From positions 1-32,993 of the forward strand of contig JAISNL010000150.1 of assembly GCA_031276235.1 (NCBI GenBank): a DNA stretch of 32,993 bases, read 5' to 3'. This stretch comes from Prevotellaceae bacterium (GTDB taxonomy: Bacteria; Bacteroidota; Bacteroidia; Bacteroidales; UBA932). Under the pieces are notes generated by a model that did no database searches, had not been told where the DNA came from, and was given only the letters and a program-made list of their open reading frames with translations. Positions 8,728-15,891 of this stretch are shown here, piece by piece. Made by a program: the position numbers and the translations under genes. The first letter of the stretch is position 1. Each line of letters begins with the position of its first letter.

Positions 8728-8957
8728 GAAATTTCCCTTATGCGGGAAAACGTCTTACCCTTATGCGGGAAAACATCTTACCCTTATGCGGGGGAACGTC
8801 TTACCCTTATGCGGGGGAACATCTTACCCTTATGCGGGGGAACATCTTACCCTTATGCGGGGGAACATCTCTCACCTATGCGGGTGAACATCTCTCACCT
8901 ATGCGGGTGAACATCTCTCACCTGTGCGGGTGAACATCTCTCACCTGTGCGGGTGAA
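8728..8957. repeat. Tandem array of ten 23-bp hairpin units
   Basis: The core TGCGGG begins at 8741, 8764, 8787, 8810, 8833, 8856, 8879, 8902, 8925 and 8948, an exact 23-bp period over ten units. There are no spacers. Each unit has short inverted repeats around the core. Unit 1 is TTTCCC-loop-GGGAAA, the middle units keep CCC/GGG, and the last four are TCACC-loop-GGTGA, so both arms change together. The 23-bp period is not a multiple of three, which argues against coding. The array lies between the start of cstA and the end of the OmpA-family gene. Confidence 0.92.
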
Positions 8958-8969
8958 TATAAATAGCCA

Positions 8970-8994
8970 CAGGCGTTGAGTTTATCAACGCCTG
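8970..8994. other. Perfect 10-bp stem-loop between the repeat array and the OmpA-family gene
   Basis: CAGGCGTTGA (8970-8979) and TCAACGCCTG (8985-8994) pair perfectly around GTTTA. It lies about 92 bp beyond the 3' end of the OmpA-family gene and could end or protect that transcript. There is no clean T run on either side, so I do not call it an intrinsic terminator. Confidence 0.6.
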
Positions 8995-9086
8995 CTTACT
9001 AATTTAAAAACATTTTTATGAAAAAAAAACTATTGCTTGTGCAACAATATATTGTCATCTGCCGTTTTAAATATGCTCATATTACG

Positions 9087-11345
9087 CTAAAACTGTAATA
9101 ATATTGTTTTTATATTTTCTTTATACAGCGCTATTTCCGCCAGCAGCGCTTCGTTGCGCGTGTCGTAGTGTATGCAATAATGATTTTTGCCGTCATCGGC
9201 TCTTATCAGCTGCACTTCTTTGCCTGTGATGCGTTCGGCGTCTTTGATTACGGGCAAATCAAGTTCGCCTGAATTTGACGATACTCGAATCTGCACCCAC
9301 CAGCCGCTTAAATCTACCGCTCCGTTGGAACTGTTGATCATATCTTCTGCCGATATTTTCTTTATCACTATATTGGTGGCATGAAGACCAAGCGTCAGCA
9401 CTTTGAATACTGTGCGGCGGTTTGCCTGATGTTCGGCTTCGGTTTTTGCATCGGGTATGAGCAGTTGTTCTTCGCCATATCCTTTCCACACAAGCCTTTT
9501 TGCATCTATGCCTTTTGATATGAAATAATCGACTACTGATTTTGCTCTTTGTTCGGACAGTTTCATATTGTATGCGTTTGAGCCGCGGGAGTCGGTGTGC
9601 GAGCCTATTTCAACTACAAGTTCGGGATATTCGTCGAAATACTGCACGTATTTATCCAGTTCCTGTTTTGATTTTTCGGTCAGGCGCGATTTGTTGTATT
9701 CATAAAATATATCTTTTATTTCGATATACATCATTTTCACTGAATCGCCTTCGGTGATTTCAATAGTTGGTTCTTCTATCGGAGGTTCTTCTATGATAAC
9801 GGTTTTGTTAAGATATATTTTCGAGTGCAAATCCGAAAAGTTGGGTATGCCAACCGTACTGAGGGTTTCGGTATTTTCGTCATATCCCGGAGATATTGCT
9901 TTGATTTGATAATTCTTATCAGGATTTATATACACAAAGTAGTTGCTGCTGTCGGTTACGTTTATTTCAAAAAACTTGTCAGCGCTGTCCATTATGGCAA
10001 CCGTATATTCTTTCAGCAGTTCTTTGGTTTCGCTGTCATATACGGTTCCGTCCAGAGTGATTACCTTGGGTGGAAAATCGTTGAACATGTATATGTCATC
10101 GCTGCTTACGGCATTGTTGCGATTGCTTATAAACAGCCCTGTATTGTTGAATGTTTGATGTATCAAATTAAAATCGTCCCATGATGTATTAAACGGGGCG
10201 CGTAAATTGTGGGCTTCGCCAAAAGTTCCATCTTCCTGCATGTAGCTGGCAAAAATATCCAGCCCTCCCATTCCCGGATGTCCGTCGGATGCAAAGTACA
10301 GAACGCCATCTATGAACGATGGAAATACGTCATCTCCTGCTGTGTTTATGTTTTCTCCCAGATTCACAGGACTGCCGTACATTCCTTTTGCGTCTCTGTC
10401 AACATACCACAGGTCAACTCCGCCATAGCCGCCGGTAATGATTGACGAAAAGTAAATTCTGTTGCCATCATCTGTTACGTAGGGATGTCCTATTCCATAG
10501 GTTACATTGCCCAGTTTGAGTTTTCCGTTTACTTTGTATCTGTTGTCCTTCACGCTTATTTTGAGTATGAAGCAATTCTGGTTATCGGCTTCGCAGCGGG
10601 TGCAGTACAGTTGTTTGGTTTTTGAGTCGTAGCAGAATGTGCCATCGTTAGCCTGTTCTTCTGACACTTCTTCTAATTTTTTGATTGCTCCGTACAGCGA
10701 GCGCGAGTCTGGCGATGCTATATATACGTCTGAATAGGGCAGCCCCGTGCGTTCTGATATTTTTTTAATCTGCGTTACTCTGCCTGTGGATGCGTATATT
10801 AAATTTTCTTTGTAAAACGATATTCCGTATTCGCTGCCTTTTGTATTTATGCCTTCCAGCGGCACTATTTCGTACAGGTTATTGATTTTTCCGTAATGGC
10901 TGGCAATCTCGCACGATGCTATTTTGGTATCAAGCAGTTTCATGTCTGCATCTTTCAGTTTTGCAACCATAAATAATTTGTGAGCGTCTGCATATTGTCC
11001 GTGCATCAATTTAACGCATCCCATTCCGAAATACAGGTCTGCTTCATTATATTTTGCCGCTTCGGCTTGTGCGTACCATTTTTGGGCATCCAGCGTTTTA
11101 TTCATTTTCCTGTAACATTCGCCTATTCTGAACAGTATTTCTCCTTTTCTTTTCCTTACTTCCTCGTCTTTGCCTTTCAGATTCACAACCTGTCTGTACA
11201 GATTTGCCGCGCTGTAGTATGCGTTGTTTGCAAAGTAGCTGTCTGCCGTTTTCAGCGATTGTGCGTTAGCTGATACTGCCGATACAAGCGACAGTACAAA
11301 TACCGCAAATGCTGCAATAATGTTATTAAAATCTTTATTTTTCAT
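9087..11345 (-). CDS. OmpA-family protein with TPR, PD40 propeller and regulatory-like domain (PorE-like architecture)
   Basis: The 752-residue envelope protein has a signal peptide (AAFAVFVLSLVSAVSANAQS) followed by TPR-like helices (about 30-150). A PD40/WD40-like propeller follows (about 170-430, with DVFPSFIDGVLYFASDGHPG and GMGGLDIF), then a carboxypeptidase-regulatory-like module (about 430-515). An OmpA peptidoglycan-binding domain comes next (about 540-650, with SHTDSRGSNAYNMKLSEQRA). The last ~80 residues (GWWVQIRVSSNS onward) resemble a SPOR-type domain. The TPR-PD40-CRD-OmpA order is that of PorE, a type IX secretion component in Porphyromonas, but many Bacteroidota paralogues share it and this one lacks the lipobox cysteine. 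A role anchoring an envelope complex to peptidoglycan is inference. It lies 27 bp after the M49 peptidase gene, probably in one transcript. Confidence 0.85.
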   Translation of the reverse strand: MKNKDFNNIIAAFAVFVLSLVSAVSANAQSLKTADSYFANNAYYSAANLYRQVVNLKGKDEEVRKRKGEILFRIGECYRKMNKTLDAQKWYAQAEAAKYNEADLYFGMGCVKLMHGQYADAHKLFMVAKLKDADMKLLDTKIASCEIASHYGKINNLYEIVPLEGINTKGSEYGISFYKENLIYASTGRVTQIKKISERTGLPYSDVYIASPDSRSLYGAIKKLEEVSEEQANDGTFCYDSKTKQLYCTRCEADNQNCFILKISVKDNRYKVNGKLKLGNVTYGIGHPYVTDDGNRIYFSSIITGGYGGVDLWYVDRDAKGMYGSPVNLGENINTAGDDVFPSFIDGVLYFASDGHPGMGGLDIFASYMQEDGTFGEAHNLRAPFNTSWDDFNLIHQTFNNTGLFISNRNNAVSSDDIYMFNDFPPKVITLDGTVYDSETKELLKEYTVAIMDSADKFFEINVTDSSNYFVYINPDKNYQIKAISPGYDENTETLSTVGIPNFSDLHSKIYLNKTVIIEEPPIEEPTIEITEGDSVKMMYIEIKDIFYEYNKSRLTEKSKQELDKYVQYFDEYPELVVEIGSHTDSRGSNAYNMKLSEQRAKSVVDYFISKGIDAKRLVWKGYGEEQLLIPDAKTEAEHQANRRTVFKVLTLGLHATNIVIKKISAEDMINSSNGAVDLSGWWVQIRVSSNSGELDLPVIKDAERITGKEVQLIRADDGKNHYCIHYDTRNEALLAEIALYKENIKTILLQF

Positions 11346-11372
11346 GTCAGTATAAAATTTATTGTTTATATA

Positions 11373-13433
11373 TTAATTGTTTATTGTTGGCAAACTTGAA
11401 TAATCGCGTGAATAACGTAAATGCTGTTCTGCGAAATTTTCGGTATAGTCAATTTTCAAATCAATAAAGTTGTTGTCGGCATCAAATATCGGCGTATAAA
11501 CGGGATTTACAAATCCCTTGTATGGCGCAAGATTTAATTTTGCGTAGCGTTCAATGACTTCTTTGTGCAGCACAGGGTCGAGTTTCACCGCATAAGTTTC
11601 AACAATATTGCGTGCGGCATTAAAATCGCCTGTTGATTTGATTCGTTGAATTTCGGCTAACAGTTCGCCCAAATATTGTCTTACTTTGCTGTAATCGTTG
11701 ATAACTGCAAAGGTTTTTCCATCGCGTTTTTTAAGTTCAACGGCTTTGTCATCGGCTGATTTTTCAAGTACATAGCGGGCTATAAGCTGACGATTCCGCA
11801 TGTGCGCTTCTTCTATGCTTTTGCCTGCTTCAATGCGCGTTTGCTGAGTCAATAAGCCATTCATAAAGAATGAATAATATTCGGCTTTGTATGCTTCGTC
11901 GTTTGGCAGCAAGCCAAGTTCTACCATTTTCGGGTCGGCTATGAAATACAGCCCGAACAAATCGGCGCGTGCTTCTTCAACAGTTGCTCCGTACGACTGC
12001 AAAGCGTCAGGGTCAACGCCTTGAAGCAGTTTGCCTGAACCGTGACCCAAACATTCGTGCAAATCGGTATGAAGATTATCGGTTATAAATTTATATTTGC
12101 TCATCAAATTCAATTCCGTTTCGCTCCACGCAAATTCTTCAGCAAAGCCGTTTCCGTGCGATGCCTGATCATAGGCTTCGGTAATATTTTCTATGGTTAC
12201 AGATTTTGACCCGTGAACAGCGCGTATCCAGTTTGAGTTTGGCAGATTAATTCCTATCGGCGTGGCAGGATAGCTGTCGCCTCCGAGCATTGATACATTG
12301 ATAACTTTTGCTGCAATTCCTTTCACTGTTTCTTTTTTGAACTGCTTATCGGCAGGCGAATTATCTTCAAACCACTGTGCGTTGGTGCTTATGATTTCGG
12401 TGCGTTTTGTGGCTTCGGTGTTTTTGAAGTTTACATTTGCTTCCCAGCTTGCTTTCATTCCCATAGGGTCGCCGTATGTTTCGATAAAACCGTTTATAAA
12501 ATCAATATGAGATGAGGTATCGGCAACCCACAAAACAGAGTATTCGTCAAATGTTTTCAGGTCGCCGGATTTGTAATATTCAACAAGTTTTTCGATAACC
12601 GATTTTTGCTGTTCGTTTTCGGCAACAGCAGCTGCTTTTTGCAGCCAGTAAACTGTTTTTTCGATTGCCGCTGAATATAAGCCTCCTATTTTATATGTTT
12701 TTTCAAATATTTTTCCGTTTTCTTTCACAAGTTTACTGTTCAGTCCGTACGAAACAGGCGTTTCATCGTCTGCTTTTTTCATGCTGTTATAGAATGTTTC
12801 AACTTCTTGTCTGTTTACGTTTTCGTAGTAATTGGATGCAGATGCCGTTATCGGGTCAACGCCTGATGTCTGGTTCAAGCGTGTAGCGGCAATAGCAGGG
12901 TCGAAAATAACAGGCACAATCAGAGATACAAGTTCGTCCCGATTCAGTTCTATTTTATTTAATGCCGTTTCGGGAAGTTTTTTTATTTCGGCGGTAAGGA
13001 AATCCTGCGAAAATTCGGGTACAAACTTATGATTTCCGTAATGATGATGTATTCCATTTGAGACCCAAATGCGTTTCAAATAAGTTTCAAAAGCTTTGAA
13101 ATCAATGGAACTCTTATCGCCGTCAAAGTTTGTATATATTTGTTCGAGCGTACGGCGAATGCATAAATTGTATTTTCCATTCTGGTCGTAAAGAATATCG
13201 CGACCTTGCAATGCCGCTTCGTTCAAATAATAAAGCAGTTCTTTTTGTTTGGTTGTCAGTTTTTCAATTTCAGGAACTCTATAGCGTAAAATTTCCATAT
13301 CTGCAAAAGCATCTACTTTATAGTTAAAGTCGGCAATTGCAGGAGTTTTCAATTCTGAATCTGTTGAAGATTTTTTGTTGTTACATGCATACAAACAAAT
13401 TGTTGTCATAGCAATAAATACAGTTATTTTCAT
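11373..13433 (-). CDS. M49-family dipeptidyl peptidase III-like lipoprotein
   Basis: The 686-residue protein has a lipoprotein signal (MKITVFIAMTTICLYAC, lipobox LYAC), so it should be anchored in the envelope. The M49 zinc motif is present as HECLGH (His459, Glu460, His464), and the second motif is EEARAD (Glu486/Glu487) in place of the eukaryotic EECRAE. M49 enzymes release dipeptides from the N-terminus of short peptides; known Bacteroidales members of similar length are active. The start is supported by the lipobox and by a TAATTTTG promoter element about 33 bp upstream. The PorE-like gene follows 27 bp downstream. An envelope peptidase suits an asaccharolytic or peptide-using lifestyle, but that is inference. 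Confidence 0.92.
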   Translation of the reverse strand: MKITVFIAMTTICLYACNNKKSSTDSELKTPAIADFNYKVDAFADMEILRYRVPEIEKLTTKQKELLYYLNEAALQGRDILYDQNGKYNLCIRRTLEQIYTNFDGDKSSIDFKAFETYLKRIWVSNGIHHHYGNHKFVPEFSQDFLTAEIKKLPETALNKIELNRDELVSLIVPVIFDPAIAATRLNQTSGVDPITASASNYYENVNRQEVETFYNSMKKADDETPVSYGLNSKLVKENGKIFEKTYKIGGLYSAAIEKTVYWLQKAAAVAENEQQKSVIEKLVEYYKSGDLKTFDEYSVLWVADTSSHIDFINGFIETYGDPMGMKASWEANVNFKNTEATKRTEIISTNAQWFEDNSPADKQFKKETVKGIAAKVINVSMLGGDSYPATPIGINLPNSNWIRAVHGSKSVTIENITEAYDQASHGNGFAEEFAWSETELNLMSKYKFITDNLHTDLHECLGHGSGKLLQGVDPDALQSYGATVEEARADLFGLYFIADPKMVELGLLPNDEAYKAEYYSFFMNGLLTQQTRIEAGKSIEEAHMRNRQLIARYVLEKSADDKAVELKKRDGKTFAVINDYSKVRQYLGELLAEIQRIKSTGDFNAARNIVETYAVKLDPVLHKEVIERYAKLNLAPYKGFVNPVYTPIFDADNNFIDLKIDYTENFAEQHLRYSRDYSSLPTINN

Positions 13434-13465
13434 ATTATACTATTTTATAAAAAATTTACTGACTG

Positions 13466-13498
13466 CAAAATTACAAAAAATAAAATTCATACATACAA
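13466..13498 (-). promoter_or_regulatory. Promoter for the M49 peptidase gene (TTG-N22-TAATTTTG)
   Basis: On the minus strand TAATTTTG (13466-13473) is preceded by TTG (13496-13498) at 22 bp, slightly longer than the usual 19-21. It lies 33 bp upstream of the ATG at 13433, a normal leader length for this phylum. Confidence 0.55.
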
Positions 13499-13830
13499 GA
13501 TATTTACAAAATAATTAATACGGTAGATTCAACATCTGAGTGCAACTTAGTTTAGAGATGAAAAATTAATAGGATATAACAACTCCTAATGTTGACAAGC
13601 GATGATAAAACCTAATTTTCACCTAATTCAAAAACTGCAAAACAACATCGGTAGCATAGAAAAATAACATACAATTACTTCTTTTCCTCTTTAATCGGGA
13701 AGCAAGAATAATGAGGCAATAAAAGGTTGTCATTGTTGGTTTATTGTGGCTGTTTTGCAGGTAAAATCAGGTCAAAATGAGGTTTTCTTTTGTTATGCCT
13801 TATTTATTTTTCATCGCTTGGCAAATGTAT
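13499..13830. other. Gene-free AT-rich stretch
   Basis: I found no coding region, tRNA, strong terminator or clear promoter in this stretch. The short plus-strand ORF at 13790-13972 runs into the tandem array and has no protein-like composition. Confidence 0.6.
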
Positions 13831-13859
13831 TTTGAAAATAATTATTACCTTTGCACCTG

Positions 13860-13965
13860 TGTTTAACATACTGCAGCCGTTTACGGACGGTTGTGTATTT
13901 TTTAAGTTTAATAAGTTAATGAAAATTATTAGGGAAGGTGAAAATTTTAGGGTTTTCACCTTTTT
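13860..13965 (+). ncRNA. Putative small RNA, tandem copy 1
   Basis: TACCTTTG at 13846-13853 predicts a start near 13860. The transcript would contain the hairpin CAGCCGT (13874-13880) / ACGGTTG (13887-13893) and end at the terminator 13935-13965, about 105 nt. No start codon with a plausible reading frame lies inside. The weak point is the promoter: the nearest TTG motifs lie 11 or 25 bp upstream rather than 19-21. Neither the start nor any function is demonstrated. Confidence 0.45.
13935..13965 (+). terminator. Rho-independent terminator, tandem copy 1
   Basis: AAGGTGAAAA (13935-13944) pairs with TTTTCACCTT (13953-13962) around TTTTAGGG, with a TTTTT run ending at 13965. Confidence 0.8.
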
Positions 13966-13996
13966 GTTTTGAAAATAATTATTACCTTTGCACTTG

Positions 13997-14100
13997 TGTT
14001 TAACGTACCGCAACCGTTCACAGACGGTTGTGAATTTTTAATGTTTTATAGTTATAAAAATTATTAGGAAAGGTGAAAATTTTAGGGTTTTCACCTTTTT
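13997..14100 (+). ncRNA. Putative small RNA, tandem copy 2
   Basis: TACCTTTG at 13983-13990 predicts a start near 13997. The internal hairpin is perfect in this copy: CAACCGT (14011-14017) with ACGGTTG (14024-14030). The terminator ends at 14100, giving about 104 nt. Compared with copy 1, one stem pair is A-T instead of G-T, a change that keeps pairing. The TTG nearest the -33 position is 16 bp from the -7 box, shorter than usual. Confidence 0.5.
14070..14100 (+). terminator. Rho-independent terminator, tandem copy 2
   Basis: AAGGTGAAAA (14070-14079) pairs with TTTTCACCTT (14088-14097) around TTTTAGGG; TTTTT ends at 14100. Confidence 0.8.
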
Positions 14101-14131
14101 GTTTTGAAAATAAATATTATCTTTGCACTTG

Positions 14132-14234
14132 CGTTTAACGTATTGCAGCCGTTCACAGAAGGTTGTGCATTTTTTATATTTTATAGTTAGAAAAATGGTT
14201 AGGAAAGGTGAAAATTTTAGAGTTTTCACCTTTT
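14132..14234 (+). ncRNA. Putative small RNA, tandem copy 3
   Basis: TATCTTTG at 14118-14125 predicts a start near 14132 and the terminator ends at 14234, about 103 nt. The internal hairpin is weaker here: CAGCC (14146-14150) pairs with GGTTG (14161-14165), but the next pair is lost to a G/A mismatch, so this copy may be decaying. Confidence 0.42.
14205..14234 (+). terminator. Rho-independent terminator, tandem copy 3
   Basis: AAGGTGAAAA (14205-14214) pairs with TTTTCACCTT (14223-14232) around TTTTAGAG; the T run is four bases long. Confidence 0.75.
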
Positions 14235-14356
14235 GTTTTGCAAATAATTATTACCTTTCACTTGCGTTTAACGTACTGCAGTCGTTCACAGAAGGAGGCT
14301 TTAATGATGCGATAGATAAAATGAGACGTTGACAGTTAATAATGATAATAATGAGC

Positions 14357-14400
14357 GGCACTGCGAGGGTTAGCGAAGTAATTCAGAAGAGTGAAAAGTG
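14357..14400. repeat. Partial copy of a dispersed repeat element
   Basis: CACTGCGAGGGTTAGCGAAG and the following AATTCAGAAGAGTGAAAAGTG align with 21411-21450 (CATTGCGAGCGTCAGCGAAG, AATTCAGAAAAGTAAACAGT). A GTTGACAGTTAATAATGATA stretch just upstream (from 14329) resembles the left end of the full element. The copy begins soon after the truncated fourth tandem unit ends. Confidence 0.65.
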
Positions 14401-14402
14401 AA

Positions 14403-14450
14403 ATAAAAAATAACTGTCCACTGCTTTGCATGGTTGGGACATTCGTTATT
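14403..14450 (-). terminator. Terminator of the response regulator-sensor kinase operon, possibly bidirectional
   Basis: On the minus strand AATAAC (overlapping the kinase stop codon) and TGTCC pair with GGACA and GTTATT, with a three-base bulge, followed by TTTTTTATTT. The plus strand also ends in a T run (TTATTTTTTT), so it may stop transcription from both sides. Confidence 0.65.
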
Positions 14451-15891
14451 TTTTTATGTTAAAAACAAATTCAAGTCCACCGCTTGGGCTTATTTTTGCA
14501 GAGATTGCGCCTCCGTGAAATATTATTGCATTTTTTACTATTGACAGTCCCAAGCCTGTGCCTCCGAGTTTTCTGCTGCGACCTTTGTCTATTCTGTAAA
14601 ACCGTTCAAAAATTCGCGGCAGATATTTGTCTTCTACGCCAATTCCGTTGTCCGAAAACGAAAACATATAATCTTTGTCTGTTTCGCCTGTAAGGTTTAT
14701 GAAAATATCGCGTCCGCCGGAATGTGTGATGGCATTATCGGTAAGATTTCTGAATATGGAATGTAACAACGCGGGATTGCCGTGTACGATAATCGGTTTG
14801 TTGATGTTTGAAGTTATTCTCATGCGTTTATCGGCAGGCAGTAGCGCCGTATCGTTGATGATTTCCGAAATTATCTCGCGGATATCCACGCTCTGTTTTT
14901 CGATTAAAGGAGTTGCTTCATCTATGCGCGTAAGGGTAGCAACATCTTTGAGAAGTTGCGACAGCCGATTGGTTTGCTGGTAACTTTTGTGAATAAAATC
15001 AAGTATCTGTTCTTTTGATATATCGGGATTGCGAAGTATTGTTTCCAAATATCCGTGGATACTGCTTACGGGCGTTTTCAGTTCGTGATTGATATTTTGT
15101 GTGAGCTGTTTTTTTATTCTGTTTTTTTCGTTTTCGTAAAACAGTATTTCCTGTTTTTCTTTGTCCAAATCAATTTTTGCCTGTTGCAGCCGCGAGTATA
15201 TTTGCACAATAAAACGCGATATTTCTCCAAGTTCATCGGTATGAAAATCTTCGTTTTCATCAATAATTTCACCTTTTTCGGCACGCAGGGCAAATTGGCG
15301 CAAACGTTTGATGTTTTGTCCAAGCTGCTGGGTAAATGCATACGTAACTATTCCGATAATGGCGGCAACTATAATCATAAACCACAAGAAATCTTTGTCA
15401 ACTTTCAACAGTTCCACAAGCGGCATATTGTACGGAATGGCGGAACGTACTATATGTCCGTTTATTTTTTTCGATGAATAGAAATAATCGCTGTTTGTTG
15501 TTTCCGAATGTCGGCGTACAGTGTAGGCTGTTCCTGCTTTCAATGCCGTTTTTATTTCAGGACGGTTTGAGTGATTTGAAAATGAAAAATTAGCCTGCTC
15601 CGTGTCAAAAACTACATTTCCTAACGAGTCGATAACTGTTACGCGAAGATTTTCAAATTCCGATTTCTGTTTTTCAGCCACAAGCAGGGCTATTGCATTT
15701 CGGTCGGATATGACATTTCCTATTTGCGTATTAAAAAGTTGAAGTTTATAGTTAAGCTGTTCGGCTTTGAAAATTTTTTCGCGATGATATTGAAAAATAA
15801 AAAAACACAGCAAAAAAAAGCAAAGCGCCAACAGCAAAAATATCAATAACCGTTTGTGAAACGACAGTTTAGTTTTTAAACCCGTAGCCAT
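14446..15891 (-). CDS. Membrane sensor histidine kinase (PhoR-like)
   Basis: The 481-residue kinase has an N-terminal membrane segment (about 13-35), a periplasmic sensor region of ~130 residues, a second membrane segment (about 170-190) and a HAMP-like linker (about 190-245). The HisKA motif is NINHELKTPVSS with phospho-acceptor His269. The ATPase core shows the N box NLTDNAITHSG, the G1/F box DNGIGVEDKYLPRIFERFYR and the G2 box GGTGLGLSIVKNAI. It should autophosphorylate and pass phosphate to the adjacent regulator. Its start overlaps the regulator gene by 23 bp, so translation is coupled. Domain layout resembles PhoR, but no pho-regulon genes lie nearby, so the signal is unknown. Its gene ends in the terminator at 14403-14450. 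Confidence 0.93.
   Translation of the reverse strand: MATGLKTKLSFHKRLLIFLLLALCFFLLCFFIFQYHREKIFKAEQLNYKLQLFNTQIGNVISDRNAIALLVAEKQKSEFENLRVTVIDSLGNVVFDTEQANFSFSNHSNRPEIKTALKAGTAYTVRRHSETTNSDYFYSSKKINGHIVRSAIPYNMPLVELLKVDKDFLWFMIIVAAIIGIVTYAFTQQLGQNIKRLRQFALRAEKGEIIDENEDFHTDELGEISRFIVQIYSRLQQAKIDLDKEKQEILFYENEKNRIKKQLTQNINHELKTPVSSIHGYLETILRNPDISKEQILDFIHKSYQQTNRLSQLLKDVATLTRIDEATPLIEKQSVDIREIISEIINDTALLPADKRMRITSNINKPIIVHGNPALLHSIFRNLTDNAITHSGGRDIFINLTGETDKDYMFSFSDNGIGVEDKYLPRIFERFYRIDKGRSRKLGGTGLGLSIVKNAIIFHGGAISAKISPSGGLEFVFNIKK

Larger units (their letters stand above)
13831..14296 (+). repeat. Tandem array of 134-137 bp units (three complete, one truncated)
   Basis: Units start at TTTGAAAATA or its variants at 13831, 13968, 14103 and 14237. 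In order, each full unit has a TATTATCTTTG/TATTACCTTTG promoter-like block, GTTTAACGTA, an inverted repeat (CAACCGT/ACGGTTG type), an AT-rich stretch, and an AAGGTGAAAA/TTTTCACCTT stem followed by T residues. Differences cluster in the AT-rich stretch, while the promoter, hairpin and terminator blocks are conserved. The fourth unit has TACCTTTC in place of TACCTTTG and stops being similar after TTCACAGAAGG near 14295. Short ORFs across the array on both strands are by-products. Confidence 0.93.

Noticed and set aside
8683-8910. Plus-strand ORF of 75 residues with repeated LPLCG/SYPYAG peptides
   Set aside because: It only reads through the 23-bp tandem repeat; the period is not a multiple of three, so the frame rotates and the peptide pattern is a by-product.
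8728-8957. Possible CRISPR array
   Set aside because: The repeat is continuous at 23 bp with no unique spacers, and there are no cas genes in the window.
9018-9098. 26-codon plus-strand ORF MKKKLLLVQQYIVICRF
   Set aside because: It looks like the start of a signal peptide after an A-rich leader, but it is very short and overlaps the 3' end of the OmpA-family gene. It may be a gene-start remnant; not enough to call.
13804-14229. Minus-strand ORFs sharing KVKTLKFSP peptides
   Set aside because: They are antisense readings of the tandem terminator units; the shared peptide is the reverse complement of the terminator stem.
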